A stretch of DNA of 64,000 nucleotides, from positions 1-64,000 of the forward strand of contig JANNOQ010000096.1 in the NCBI GenBank assembly GCA_031399085.1. Reading direction: 5' to 3'. The stretch comes from R-RK-3 sp031399085 (GTDB lineage Bacteria; Pseudomonadota; Alphaproteobacteria; Rhizobiales; Rhodomicrobiaceae). Made by a program: the position numbers and the translations under genes. The first letter of the stretch is position 1. Every line of letters starts with the position of its first letter. This document shows, piece after piece, positions 1-8,220 of this stretch. The notes under the pieces are model-generated. The model was not told the origin of the DNA. It searched no databases and worked only from the letters and a program-made list of their open reading frames with translations.

Positions 1-1
1 G

Positions 2-2263
2 GCTGGAGCGATCCCGTCCTTGAATGCGCTTCAGATCGCCGCCATCACCGACTTCGGCGTGCTGGACGGCGAGAACCTGGTGGTGTCGGCCCCGACATCC
101 TCGGGCAAGACGATGGTGGGCGAGCTCGCGGCGCTCCGGAACGTGCTGGATCGCAAACGGGCGTTGTTTCTGTTGCCGCTCAAGGCTCTCGTGGCGGACA
201 AGCGGCGGCACTTCGAGAGCGTCTATGGCGGTTTCGGGGTCCGCACGGTGGAAGCGACGGGCGAGACGGACGACATCGCGCCTCTGCTGCGGGGCCAATA
301 CGATGTCGGTCTCCTGACCTATGAGAAGTTCGCCGCGATCGCGCTGACATTCCCTCATGTACTGGCGCAGGTCGGCGTGATCGTGGTCGACGAAGCGCAG
401 ATGATCGCCGACCGTGGCCGCGGCGCGAATCTTGAGTTCATTCTGACGCTCATCCGGATGCGCCGGCGTGAGGGGATCGAGCCCCAATTGATTGCGCTTT
501 CGGCAGTGATCGGGGATACGAACGGCCTCGAGCAATGGCTCGGCGCGCGGCTCTTGCGGCGCACGGAGCGGCCCGTTCCGCTTGCGGAGGGCTTGTTGCT
601 CGGCACCGGGCATTTCCGCTTCCTTGACCCGGAGAATGGCAATGAGCGGGTTGAGGGGCCGCTCGTTCGGCGTCTTGTCGGCGGCAAAGGATCCAGCCAG
701 GATTGGATCATCCCGCTGGTGCGCAAGCTGGTCGCCGAAGGCCAGCAGGTGATCGTGTTTCGCGAAACCAAGGGCGAAGCGCGCGGCTGCGCCAACTATC
801 TCGCAGTGTCGCTCGGATTGCCTCCGGCTGCCGAGGCGGTGACGCAGATGCCCGGCGGCGATCCCTCGCAGGCCAGCGCCGACTTGCGGAGCGCGCTGGG
901 GCGCGGCGTCGCTTTCCACAACTCGGATCTCGACCGCGAAGAGCGGCGCGTCATCGAGGAAGAATTTCGCCGTAGCGGCTCGGGCCTGCGCGTAATCGCA
1001 GCCACGACAACGCTTGCGATGGGCGTGAACACGCCCGCATCATCGGTCGTCATCGCCGGCTTGAATCATCCCGGCGACGAGCCCTATTCGGTGGCCGAAT
1101 ACAAGAACCTCGTCGGCCGCGCGGGAAGGCTCGGCTTCGCCGAGAAGGGGGCTTCGTATCTGCTGGCGCTTGATCCGCGCGCCGAGCATGATCTGTGGTC
1201 GCGCTATGTGACCGCGGAGCCGGAAGACTTGGTGTCCCGCTTCCTCGACGGTACGACCGACCCGCGCTCCCTGATTATCCGCGTCCTGGTCGCGGCGCGA
1301 CGAGCGGCCGGCGAAGGCGTGCCGAGCGAGGAGATTGTCGAGTTTCTGGAATCGAGCTTCGGCGCGTTCCAGGCCCGGCGCGCCCACAGCGCGTGGCAGT
1401 GGAGCCGGCCGGACCTGCTTTCGGCGCTGGCGGATTTGGAACGCCACGGCCTGGTGCAGAAGAACACCACGGGCGCGTATGAGCTAACCAAGCTGGGCCG
1501 TCTCGCTGGCGAGAGCGCGGCCGAGGTCGGGTCCATCGTCGCGCTTGTAGATTGCCTCGGATCGCTCCAGCCCCAAGACATCAGCGATCCCGTCCTGATT
1601 GCCGCAGCCCAAACGACGGTCGAGGTCGATCAACTCCTCTTTCCGATCAACCGGAAAAGCACGCAGAAAGAACCCCAGCTATGGCCCAACGAGCTGCGGA
1701 GGCAAAATGTGCCGTGGCACGTCCTGAACGCGCTTCATCGGGGGACCACAGACGATCATCAGGCGACGCTGCGTGCGAAGAAGGCGGTCGCTTGTCTCTT
1801 GTTCGTGTCTGGTCGCGCCATGAGCGAGATCGAGCGCGTGCTGACGCAGTTCGGCGGGGCGTTTGGCGGCGCCGCCGGCCCGATACGGGCGGTCGCAGCG
1901 CGGACTTGCGATCTGATGCCCGTCGCGGCTCGCGTCGCTGAAATCCTGCACCCGACGCTCGATCTCGGTGACCGTGTGAGACGTCTGGCGATCCGGTTGA
2001 CCTATGGCGTGCCCAGCCCCGCCGTCGACCTCGCCCAGTTCGCCGGAGCTGATTTGCTGCGGGGCGACTATTGCCGCTTGGCGGCCGCGCAGCTCTGTCA
2101 GCCCGAACAGATCGACGCTGCCACCGACGACCAAATTCTGGCATGCGTGGACAAGGACCGGCGCAAGCTTGCTCTTGTTCACGATGCGGCGAAGCGCGTT
2201 GCCAAGCGTCGGGCCGAAGCGGTCACGCCGTCCATCCCGGTCCTCGAAGCATATGCTCCCTGA
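2..2263 (+). CDS. Ski2/Hel308-like DEAD/DEAH-box helicase, 5'-truncated by the window edge
   Basis: This is a superfamily 2 ATP-dependent nucleic-acid helicase. Numbering from a TTG at base 20, the Walker A motif APTSSGKT is at residues 24-31, the Walker B/DEAD-type box DEAQ at 124-127, motif III SAV at about 161, motif V (AATTTLAMGVNTP) near 328-339 and motif VI (NLVGRAGR) at 363-370. The frame stays open upstream of base 20 to the window edge, so the true start probably lies outside and this is a 3' partial gene. Motif V/VI wording and the HNSDLDREER segment resemble Ski2/Hel308-type enzymes. Residues beyond about 400 would form the winged-helix and ratchet-like region, which I cannot resolve further. 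Related helicases occur as HamB in Hachiman anti-phage systems, but the partner that would decide this (HamA, DUF1837) would lie off the left edge. The family call is firm; the defence role is inference. Confidence 0.88.
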   Translation, partial: AGAIPSLNALQIAAITDFGVLDGENLVVSAPTSSGKTMVGELAALRNVLDRKRALFLLPLKALVADKRRHFESVYGGFGVRTVEATGETDDIAPLLRGQYDVGLLTYEKFAAIALTFPHVLAQVGVIVVDEAQMIADRGRGANLEFILTLIRMRRREGIEPQLIALSAVIGDTNGLEQWLGARLLRRTERPVPLAEGLLLGTGHFRFLDPENGNERVEGPLVRRLVGGKGSSQDWIIPLVRKLVAEGQQVIVFRETKGEARGCANYLAVSLGLPPAAEAVTQMPGGDPSQASADLRSALGRGVAFHNSDLDREERRVIEEEFRRSGSGLRVIAATTTLAMGVNTPASSVVIAGLNHPGDEPYSVAEYKNLVGRAGRLGFAEKGASYLLALDPRAEHDLWSRYVTAEPEDLVSRFLDGTTDPRSLIIRVLVAARRAAGEGVPSEEIVEFLESSFGAFQARRAHSAWQWSRPDLLSALADLERHGLVQKNTTGAYELTKLGRLAGESAAEVGSIVALVDCLGSLQPQDISDPVLIAAAQTTVEVDQLLFPINRKSTQKEPQLWPNELRRQNVPWHVLNALHRGTTDDHQATLRAKKAVACLLFVSGRAMSEIERVLTQFGGAFGGAAGPIRAVAARTCDLMPVAARVAEILHPTLDLGDRVRRLAIRLTYGVPSPAVDLAQFAGADLLRGDYCRLAAAQLCQPEQIDAATDDQILACVDKDRRKLALVHDAAKRVAKRRAEAVTPSIPVLEAYAP

Positions 2264-3010
2264 ATTGCGCGCAGCGCCGTGAGGGGAGACGATAGCGCTA
2301 AACCCGAGCCGCGCCCTGCAGGTCGAGATGGCATAATTGAATGTGGCTCGAACTGCTCTAAGGATGTTTCTGGGCAACGATGACGGTATAGACAGCGAGG
2401 CTCGACGAAGGTGCGTCGTAGTGTAGCGTACAGACGACGAGGTCAGTCTGATGATAACTCGCAGGTGCCTCGTCGCCGTGTTCAACGATAGACGGCGAAA
2501 GGTTTGTTTTTCGAATCCGGCCGAAAAATCCAGCATTTTCAGTAGCCGGTGTTTTTGACGGATTAGCTGACGGTATCGCGAGCAACGAAAACTTTTTTAG
2601 CGTGGAATTTCAATGCCCTATGGGTGCAGGAAATAATCGAGTGGGAATGAGGGGCAATCGGCGGCAATAGCGTAGGTTTGGCGGCTCTGTCGGGAGTTGG
2701 CGCAGCGCTCCGGCGGTATTCCAGCTTTGGGGTCGCCCCCCAGCTTTGCGCCCATCCCCGTCGTTAAATTAATCTTTGGCATCTCCCGAAAGCGGCCCTT
2801 CGTTCAGCCACCCGGCGCTTGTCCGTTGTCGAGCGTAGCGGACATGGCACGTAGCACGGTACGGTCGGCAAGTGCCAGACGTTTACAGCATTGTTTCGAC
2901 CTGACGATTAATCCGCATCGCATTCAAGATGCGTTTTCTTTTTACGCGATCTTTGCCGTCGCGGCCGCATTTCAGCTTGCCAACCTTCGATAACGCTTGG
3001 AGAAAATTCG
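2264..3010. other. 747-bp non-coding or degraded stretch after the helicase
   Basis: I find no convincing gene here. Short open frames (for example minus-strand 2358-2585 and plus-strand 2697-2993) have no recognisable motif, signal sequence or good ribosome-binding site. The only structure I see is a weak hairpin at 2919-2933 (CGCAT, 5-nt loop, ATGCG) followed by a T-rich run to 2943, which could be a poor plus-strand terminator. Such sparse DNA after an accessory helicase is compatible with the edge of a mobile or decayed island, but no repeats or integrase remnants are visible. Confidence 0.4.
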
Positions 3011-3157
3011 ATGCACTGGGAATATTTGATGATCCAGGAAACACTGGATGCCAACGAACTTAACAAGTTGGGAGCGGAAGGTTGGGAACTCGTCGCCGTG
3101 GTCTCGCCGGCGCACTTCGTGCTGCATTATTTCTTCAAGCGCGAGGCGCGGTCCTGA
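3011..3157 (+). CDS. DUF4177-like small protein (48 aa)
   Basis: A 48-codon gene starts at ATG 3011, with a GGAG ribosome-binding site at 2999-3002, 8 nt upstream, and ends with TGA at 3155-3157. The product starts with a WEY segment (residues 3-5) and has the core LNKLGAEGWELVAV (about residues 17-30), followed by a hydrophobic strand and FFKRE. This pattern (aromatic N-terminal strand, then LN-x-LG-x-EGWELV) is characteristic of DUF4177-type small alpha/beta proteins, whose function is unknown. It is a little shorter than typical members. It is not obviously in an operon: the helicase ends 750 bp upstream and the ArsR gene has its own promoter. Confidence 0.72.
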   Translation: MHWEYLMIQETLDANELNKLGAEGWELVAVVSPAHFVLHYFFKREARS

Positions 3158-3310
3158 TCACATGGCGTGAGGCGCACGTCGGTTATTGGGCGTTTCCGTC
3201 ACAAAGCTAAAGGCCTGCAAACGGCCAAAAACGGCTTTTTCCATGCGACTCACTGCGTGCCCAAGCGCGATCGGCCATCAAGGCACTGAAGTCGCGGAAA
3301 CTCATTAGGC

Positions 3311-3339
3311 TTGACTCATGAATTAGTTTTCACTAATTG
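3311..3339 (+). promoter_or_regulatory. Promoter with palindromic operator upstream of the ArsR gene
   Basis: A perfect inverted repeat AATTAG-N6-CTAATT lies at 3321-3338. It falls between a -35-like TTGACT (3311-3316) and a -10-like TAATTG (3334-3339), spaced by 17 bp and 8 bp before the ATG of the ArsR-family regulator. An operator within the promoter is the usual design for ArsR autorepression. The palindrome is seen directly; binding by the downstream regulator is inferred. Confidence 0.55.
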
Positions 3340-3346
3340 ATGGGCC

Positions 3347-3712
3347 ATGATCGAAGCCGCCCCCATTACCACTGTCATGCGCACGCTCGCCGACCCCACG
3401 CGGCGAGCCGTGTTCGAGCGGATCGTCAGGTCCGACGAAATCACCGTTGTCGAGCTGACGCGGGGGAGCGGCGTGACGCAAGGCGCCATCTCCCAGCATC
3501 TCAAATCATTGAAGCAGGCCGGCCTGGTCGCCGAACGCCCGGCGGGCCGCAACGTCTATTACCGCGCCCAGCCTGAGGGTCTCGCGCCACTCCGCGATTG
3601 GCTGAACTTCTACGAGCGCTTCTGGACCGACCGTCTGGATGTGCTCGAACGGCTTATCCGCAAGGACAACGAACGCCAATCTTCCACCCCCAAAAAAGGA
3701 GACGACCAATGA
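3347..3712 (+). CDS. ArsR/SmtB-family winged-helix transcriptional regulator
   Basis: A 121-aa protein with the ArsR fold. The segment TLADPTRRAVFERI (about residues 13-26) is the typical helix 1, the recognition helix-turn-helix lies at about 34-62 (VTQGAISQHLKSLKQAGLV) and the wing follows (ERPAGRNVYY, about 63-72). The CxC metal-binding motif of metal-sensing ArsR members is absent, so this probably belongs to the non-metal group commonly paired with SRPBCC/AHSA1 genes. The next gene overlaps its stop by 4 nt (ATGA), so the two are translationally coupled. A palindrome in its promoter suggests autorepression. An alternative upstream start at 3337 is in another frame and unlikely. Confidence 0.9.
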   Translation: MIEAAPITTVMRTLADPTRRAVFERIVRSDEITVVELTRGSGVTQGAISQHLKSLKQAGLVAERPAGRNVYYRAQPEGLAPLRDWLNFYERFWTDRLDVLERLIRKDNERQSSTPKKGDDQ

Positions 3713-4242
3713 CCGACCTCGGCACACTGGACGCCTATGGTGCGCTAACCGAGCCTGCCACGTTAAAGATCCAGCGCTTTTTGCCCGGCCCCATCGAGCG
3801 CGTCTGGGCGTATCTCACGGAGAGCGACCTGCGCCGCCAGTGGTTGGCGGCAGGCTCGATGGAGATGAAGGTCGACGCGCCGTTCGAATTCGTCTGGCGT
3901 AATGACGAACTGACCAATCCGCCCGGCCAGCGGCCATCCGGCTTCCCCGAGGAGCACCGGATGCAGGCCCGTATCACCGAACTCGATCCGCCTCACAAGC
4001 TCTCCATCACTTGGGGCAGCACAGGCGGCGTCTCATTCGAACTGGAGCCTCGGGCCAACGATGTGCTGCTCACTATAATCCATCACCGCGTGACCGACCG
4101 CGCGACCCTGCTGAACGTCAGTGCCGGCTGGCACATGCACCTCGACACGCTGGTCGCCCGCTTCACGGGCAAGGAGCCGACGCCATTCTGGGTCGGCTGG
4201 AGCCAGCTAAAGGCCGAGTACGAGCGCCGGATGCCAGCCTGA
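3709..4242 (+). CDS. SRPBCC (AHSA1/START-like) domain protein
   Basis: A 177-aa protein. The start at ATG 3709 is chosen because it overlaps the regulator's stop (ATGA) and has a strong AAAGGAG ribosome-binding site about 7 nt upstream; an open frame continues upstream but only inside the regulator gene. The N-terminal block (about residues 23-47) with PGPIERVWAYLTESDLRRQW is the hallmark of AHSA1/SRPBCC proteins, which form a helix-grip cavity binding hydrophobic ligands. The C-terminal WHMHLDTL segment also fits. Pairing with an ArsR-type regulator is a widespread arrangement. The ligand is unknown. Confidence 0.9.
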   Translation: MTDLGTLDAYGALTEPATLKIQRFLPGPIERVWAYLTESDLRRQWLAAGSMEMKVDAPFEFVWRNDELTNPPGQRPSGFPEEHRMQARITELDPPHKLSITWGSTGGVSFELEPRANDVLLTIIHHRVTDRATLLNVSAGWHMHLDTLVARFTGKEPTPFWVGWSQLKAEYERRMPA

Positions 4243-4439
4243 CGGCAGGCTGATCGACCGTGTTCGATCGTGTCCACGCAAGTGCGAGGTCTGGAATGCT
4301 CTGGGGCACGTAGCAGTGGCTCGATCGAGCGCCGAAGGTGCGCAACGAGATCTGGCCGCGGTTCCGCCGCCATGACGGGATAGGCTGAGTCAAGTCGTGC
4401 GCCTCGCGGCGGAACCGCGCTTTATTGCAGGAAAGAATT

Positions 4440-4852
4440 ATGAGCGAGGCATATACCGGCGGATGCGCATGCGGCGCGATCCGTTATGAATCTCCGACGA
4501 ACCGGTGGCGCAGAATCACTGCCAGTGTCGCGACTGTCAGCGCAAGAGTGGCACCGGTCACGGATCCTATCTGACCTTCCCGCGCCGAGGCGTGAAACTC
4601 AACGGCGAAGCGAAACATTGGGACATTGTCAGTGATAGCGGCAATGCGAAGACTCGCGCTTTCTGCCCCACCTGCGGGTCACCAGTCTGTATGACGTTCG
4701 CGGCCATGCCTGATATTTTCGCCGTGCACGCTGCGAGCCTTGACGATCCAAGCCGATTCAAGCCGCAAAAGGTGATGTACGGCGTGCGCGGTTACGCTTG
4801 GGACCATATCGATCCAGCCCTGCGGAGATTCGACAAGATGCCGCCGATGTGA
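4440..4852 (+). pseudogene. GFA-family (CENP-V/GFA, glutathione-dependent formaldehyde-activating-like) zinc protein gene broken by a 1-nt frameshift
   Basis: ATG 4440 opens a frame that reads MSEAYTGGCACGAIRYES, a normal GFA-family N-terminus, but after about codon 20 it goes out of register and stops soon after. The rest of the protein is in another frame from about 4499 (EPVAQNHCQCRDCQRKSG onward) to the stop at 4852. Joining the frames needs one base restored near 4497-4499, where the text reads CCGACGAACCG and an extra G would repair it. Zinc ligands are split between the pieces: CAC in the first, CQCRDC and CPTCGSP in the second. GFA proteins are Zn-binding, often of unknown role. Either the gene is a recent pseudogene or the base is a sequencing error. 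A shorter product from GTG 4505 would lack the first zinc-ligand pair. Confidence 0.82.
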
Positions 4853-4910
4853 AAGGCAGCCCTTCTCGCTTCCCATGTGCGTGACACAACCGCCGGCGGC
4901 TTTGGATCGC

Positions 4911-6026
4911 TCAAGCCAAAACCGCCTTAACTGGCCTGCGCGCCGAAAAAGGCAGCGCTCGACCATAGCCGAACCGCATAACGATGTCGGGACGACGCCC
5001 TGTCAGTCCGACGAGGATCGCCAACTCAGGCCGCAGATCAGCAACTTCTACGGGCTGATTGATAAACGCGTGTTTGAGGCCGAGCGCGGTCGCTTGCAAT
5101 GCGAAGCGCTGGCATGCGCGACCGGCCATCACCCATTGTTCCGGCTCGGCGCGCTGCGTTACGAAGACCGCAACCCCCGCCGAAGAGGCGAGCTGGCGCG
5201 CATATTTGTCGTTCTCGGCGTCGGCTTTGAAGACCCAGTCGAACAGGCGAGGCCCGAGCCAGGCCGGAAGGGCCGGACTGCCGCTTGTTGCGCTGAACAA
5301 GCCATCGCCGGTTTCGATCGCCTCGCGAGGGCTAAACCGCAGCCAGGCCTTGAGTTCGCGCAGAAAGGCTGGGTCCGCTATCTGAGCGCTGTTGCCGGCG
5401 ACGACCAAATCGCGCACTCGGCCGATCTGGGGCCGGTCGGTGATGAGAATGAGATCGACGCCAGGCAGCGCGGCGGCGGCGGCCAATGTCCGCAAGTCGG
5501 ACGCGCTGATCGATTTGCCGTCATAGTCGGCACGGGTCGATTGGCGCTTCGGGATCGAATCGAACAAGGCGGAACCTGTGTCAGCTTCGCCGCCGAATAG
5601 GAACGCGATGGAGCCGCCATTTCCGGGTTCGAAGCGGATTTCACCCGGCCGACCTCGCGCCCCGGCGGCAAGCGCCAAATTCTGCGCCGCACAGCCGAGG
5701 GACACAAAGAGATGGTGATCGTCAGGGTCCACGATAGGGGTACGCCGCGAAAAATCCGGCAGGATGTCAATCCGGTTTGGCTCCGCACGGAACCGCCAGG
5801 GTTGGGTGTTGTGCCCGCTCGCGGCAAGCGTTGCATAGCGGATGAGGTCTTGCAGCTCTGGGGTTTGCAATAGCGTTGCCCGCGTCGCCGCGACCGAGGC
5901 GTTGTATTCCTCCATCGTGCCCATATTGCGCAGCCCGAAATAGGCCGCGCCGCCGCCCGCGAGCGCTAAAGCGCCGCCGCCCAACAGGATTTGCCGCCTA
6001 TCCAATGCGTGCCCGCCCTTCTTCAC
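4911..6026 (-). CDS. Acg-family FMN nitroreductase-like protein with twin-arginine-type leader
   Basis: A 371-aa protein. The N-terminus has DRRQILLGGGALALAGGG (about residues 9-26), a twin-arginine motif followed by a hydrophobic stretch, so export or membrane anchoring by the Tat route is likely. The motif SGHNTQPW at about 70-77 is the FMN-contacting segment of nitroreductase/Acg-type proteins, and the C-terminal IVMRFGYG segment is also typical. The substrate is not known; Acg-like proteins are thought to bind or sequester flavin. It stands alone on its strand, with a 130-bp gap to the next minus-strand gene. Confidence 0.8.
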   Translation of the reverse strand: MKKGGHALDRRQILLGGGALALAGGGAAYFGLRNMGTMEEYNASVAATRATLLQTPELQDLIRYATLAASGHNTQPWRFRAEPNRIDILPDFSRRTPIVDPDDHHLFVSLGCAAQNLALAAGARGRPGEIRFEPGNGGSIAFLFGGEADTGSALFDSIPKRQSTRADYDGKSISASDLRTLAAAAALPGVDLILITDRPQIGRVRDLVVAGNSAQIADPAFLRELKAWLRFSPREAIETGDGLFSATSGSPALPAWLGPRLFDWVFKADAENDKYARQLASSAGVAVFVTQRAEPEQWVMAGRACQRFALQATALGLKHAFINQPVEVADLRPELAILVGLTGRRPDIVMRFGYGRALPFSARRPVKAVLA

Positions 6027-6156
6027 CTAAGGCGATGACTTGGTCGATGTCAGCCCTTGCAACCATATCGGCGTTGGACGGGCCATGTCAGGATCGGAAA
6101 ATGCTCAGACCCGCGCGGAGATCCCAAGCAGCGCAGGCGGTTGCTGGAACCGCGCC

Positions 6157-7683
6157 TTATCGGAGCAACATCGGGAATGTCACCGCGATGGCCCAGGCGA
6201 AAGCGAGCGCATTGGCGATACCGCCGACCAGAGGATGCCCTGTTTGCCGGTAAGCCCAGCGACTGAACAGCCCGTAGATGATAAAAAAGATCAAAATAAT
6301 CGGGATGATGAGGATGAGAAAGAACAACTTTTCGAAGTTCAGCGCGACGGCAATTGCAAGCGAGATGAGAAAACACAGTTTGGTGGCCGCATAGGCTCCG
6401 CGCGGCGCGGCCGGACTGCGCGTCAGCCATTCGTCGGCGAGGAAGTACGGCAACGTTCCGCCCAGCACGGCAAGGATCAGCAATGCGCGCTCCGGGATGG
6501 GCCAGAACGACGTCACGAACACATCGATCGGCAAACCGAAGGCGAGGATGCTGTAAGCCGCAACCAGCAGCGCGCCGGCCGCGAGATTGCCGTAGTTAAT
6601 CGCCGAAGCCCGCGCCTGGATCGGCGCGCCGCGCGACGCGAGCCAAAGGCCCGCCATGGACAGCACGCCATAAAGCGCGAAATGCACGGTGACATAGTCG
6701 CCAAGCAGGATCGGCAGAAACGCTGTCGGCGCTTTCCACAGCATGAGCGGCGTCAGGATAGCCGGGGCGATGACCACGAGCAAAAGCTTGCGCCAGGGCA
6801 GACCAGCCCCAACCGGGGTCACCGAAACCTTCGGCAAAAGCGTGGAAAGCGGCCAGCCGAGCACCGTCAATCCTAAAAAAAGCACCCCAAGCCAAGGTCC
6901 GCGCGCGTCGAGATCGCCAGTTTCGCTCCGCCCAAACGCCGTGTTCAGCCAGTCCCGCGCCTCGGCCATGCTTTGCGGGCTGTAGAGCACGCCGATATGC
7001 TCGACATTGGGCGGGAAGGAGAGGCGGCGCGCCGTGCCATCGGCGAAATTGCCATAGGTCACGCGCAGCTCCGGCGTCCCGCCTGACGCCATGCCGACCA
7101 CGCGGCGGCCCTCCTCCTTCAGCGGCTCCGGTTCGAGCCCGCCGACGATCACGGCCAGATTGCGCGGGCTTGCGGCGGTGACGACCGGCGAGAACATCGA
7201 CACCGCAACGGTCGCGGCGACATCCGGGCTCGCCATGGCGTAGCGGATGACGATGTCGGAGGCCATCGAATGGCCGAGCACCGAAATGCGTCCGTCGCCG
7301 CCGCCAAGGCTGCGCGCGAAGGCCGCAACTTGGCCGAATTCCTCGACAAGCGCCCTTGTGGCGCCCTCCGCGTCGGTGATGCTGCCCGTCAGCGGCTTGG
7401 GATTGCGCCCATGTCCGAGGCAATCGAAGGTGACCGCGATATAGCCGCTGCGCGCCAGCGTCTGCGCGAAGGGCTGCATGAGTTGCTGCGAACCGGCAAA
7501 GCCATGCGCGATCACCACCACCGGCGCCGAACCGGCCACTAACGGCCGAAATACCGTGACGGGCGTTCCGCCTATCTCGGTACGCGTTATCGAGAGGCCC
7601 GAAGTGGTGCTAAATAGCTGCCAGAGCGCCGCAGCGATGGCGAGCATGGCGGCGATCGCGCTGATACTTCGAACAGGCGTCAT
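6157..7683 (-). CDS. Alpha/beta hydrolase fused to a C-terminal polytopic membrane domain
   Basis: A 508-aa protein from the ATG at 7683; the frame is open 20 codons further to a TTG, but the hydrophobic N-terminus fits ATG better, and no clear ribosome-binding site decides. Residues about 7-25 form a membrane anchor. The hydrolase domain spans about 30-255, with oxyanion motif HGFAGS at 60-65, nucleophile elbow GHSMA around Ser139, and a candidate catalytic His in NVEHIG at 229. From about 264 to the end come many hydrophobic segments (roughly seven or more membrane helices), including a run rich in Ile, Leu and Phe near 455-475. The hydrolase would face the periplasm or cytoplasm beside this membrane domain. 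Substrate unknown; lipid or ester hydrolysis is a guess. Confidence 0.82.
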   Translation of the reverse strand: MTPVRSISAIAAMLAIAAALWQLFSTTSGLSITRTEIGGTPVTVFRPLVAGSAPVVVIAHGFAGSQQLMQPFAQTLARSGYIAVTFDCLGHGRNPKPLTGSITDAEGATRALVEEFGQVAAFARSLGGGDGRISVLGHSMASDIVIRYAMASPDVAATVAVSMFSPVVTAASPRNLAVIVGGLEPEPLKEEGRRVVGMASGGTPELRVTYGNFADGTARRLSFPPNVEHIGVLYSPQSMAEARDWLNTAFGRSETGDLDARGPWLGVLFLGLTVLGWPLSTLLPKVSVTPVGAGLPWRKLLLVVIAPAILTPLMLWKAPTAFLPILLGDYVTVHFALYGVLSMAGLWLASRGAPIQARASAINYGNLAAGALLVAAYSILAFGLPIDVFVTSFWPIPERALLILAVLGGTLPYFLADEWLTRSPAAPRGAYAATKLCFLISLAIAVALNFEKLFFLILIIPIILIFFIIYGLFSRWAYRQTGHPLVGGIANALAFAWAIAVTFPMLLR

Positions 7684-7898
7684 GAGATGCACAAGGGAGG
7701 ATGGATCGAAAGTGTAATGCCGGATTTTGCCCGCGCGGTCCAAGGTGCTGATACAGGAAGACTTTAGCTGGCGCCAGAGTTATCGCCGTAGCGGGCCACC
7801 GCCAAATGCTCGTAGCTGCACCACCTGCCACGCAAGGCACTCGCTAACGGCCACGAGATTGGCTAGAGACATGGAGGCATTGGATGGGGCGATAGGAC

Positions 7899-8144
7899 AT
7901 GGACGGATGGGTGCGGCCTGCGATCATTCTCGGTGCGGTTTTTCTGCTAATCGCGCTGAATGTGCTGGAGTTTAGTGGCAAGCGCCGGGCGGACCGGGAT
8001 GCGGTCGCGCAGATCGAGGCGGACGCGTCGCTCAAGGCTCATTTCGCCGCGAAACAGGCTCAGCTCACGCAGAATATCGAGCAATTGCTGCACATGATCG
8101 CCACCCTGCTGTTTGCGATCCTCGTGGCGCTGTTATGGAATTGA
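7899..8144 (+). CDS. Small two-helix membrane protein (hypothetical)
   Basis: An 81-aa protein. Hydrophobic helices lie at about residues 6-22 (VRPAIILGAVFLLIALNVL) and 63-80, separated by a charged, probably helical segment. I recognise no family. It lies in a plus-strand run followed 76 bp later by another membrane protein. Its ordered hydrophobic/charged/hydrophobic plan supports a real gene, but there is no motif. Confidence 0.55.
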   Translation: MDGWVRPAIILGAVFLLIALNVLEFSGKRRADRDAVAQIEADASLKAHFAAKQAQLTQNIEQLLHMIATLLFAILVALLWN

Positions 8145-8220
8145 TTGAAACGGCCTCCGCGCTGGGTTTAGTCTGGATGAACGGCTCATTACCGCTGATC
8201 GCATAAAGGAGGCTCACGCC

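Noticed and set aside
2358..2585. Short minus-strand frame (75 codons) in the gap after the helicase
   Set aside because: No ribosome-binding site, signal sequence or motif; an overlapping longer frame in another register is equally unconvincing.
2697..2993. Short plus-strand frame (98 codons) in the same gap
   Set aside because: No motif, and the real small gene starts at 3011 just after it.
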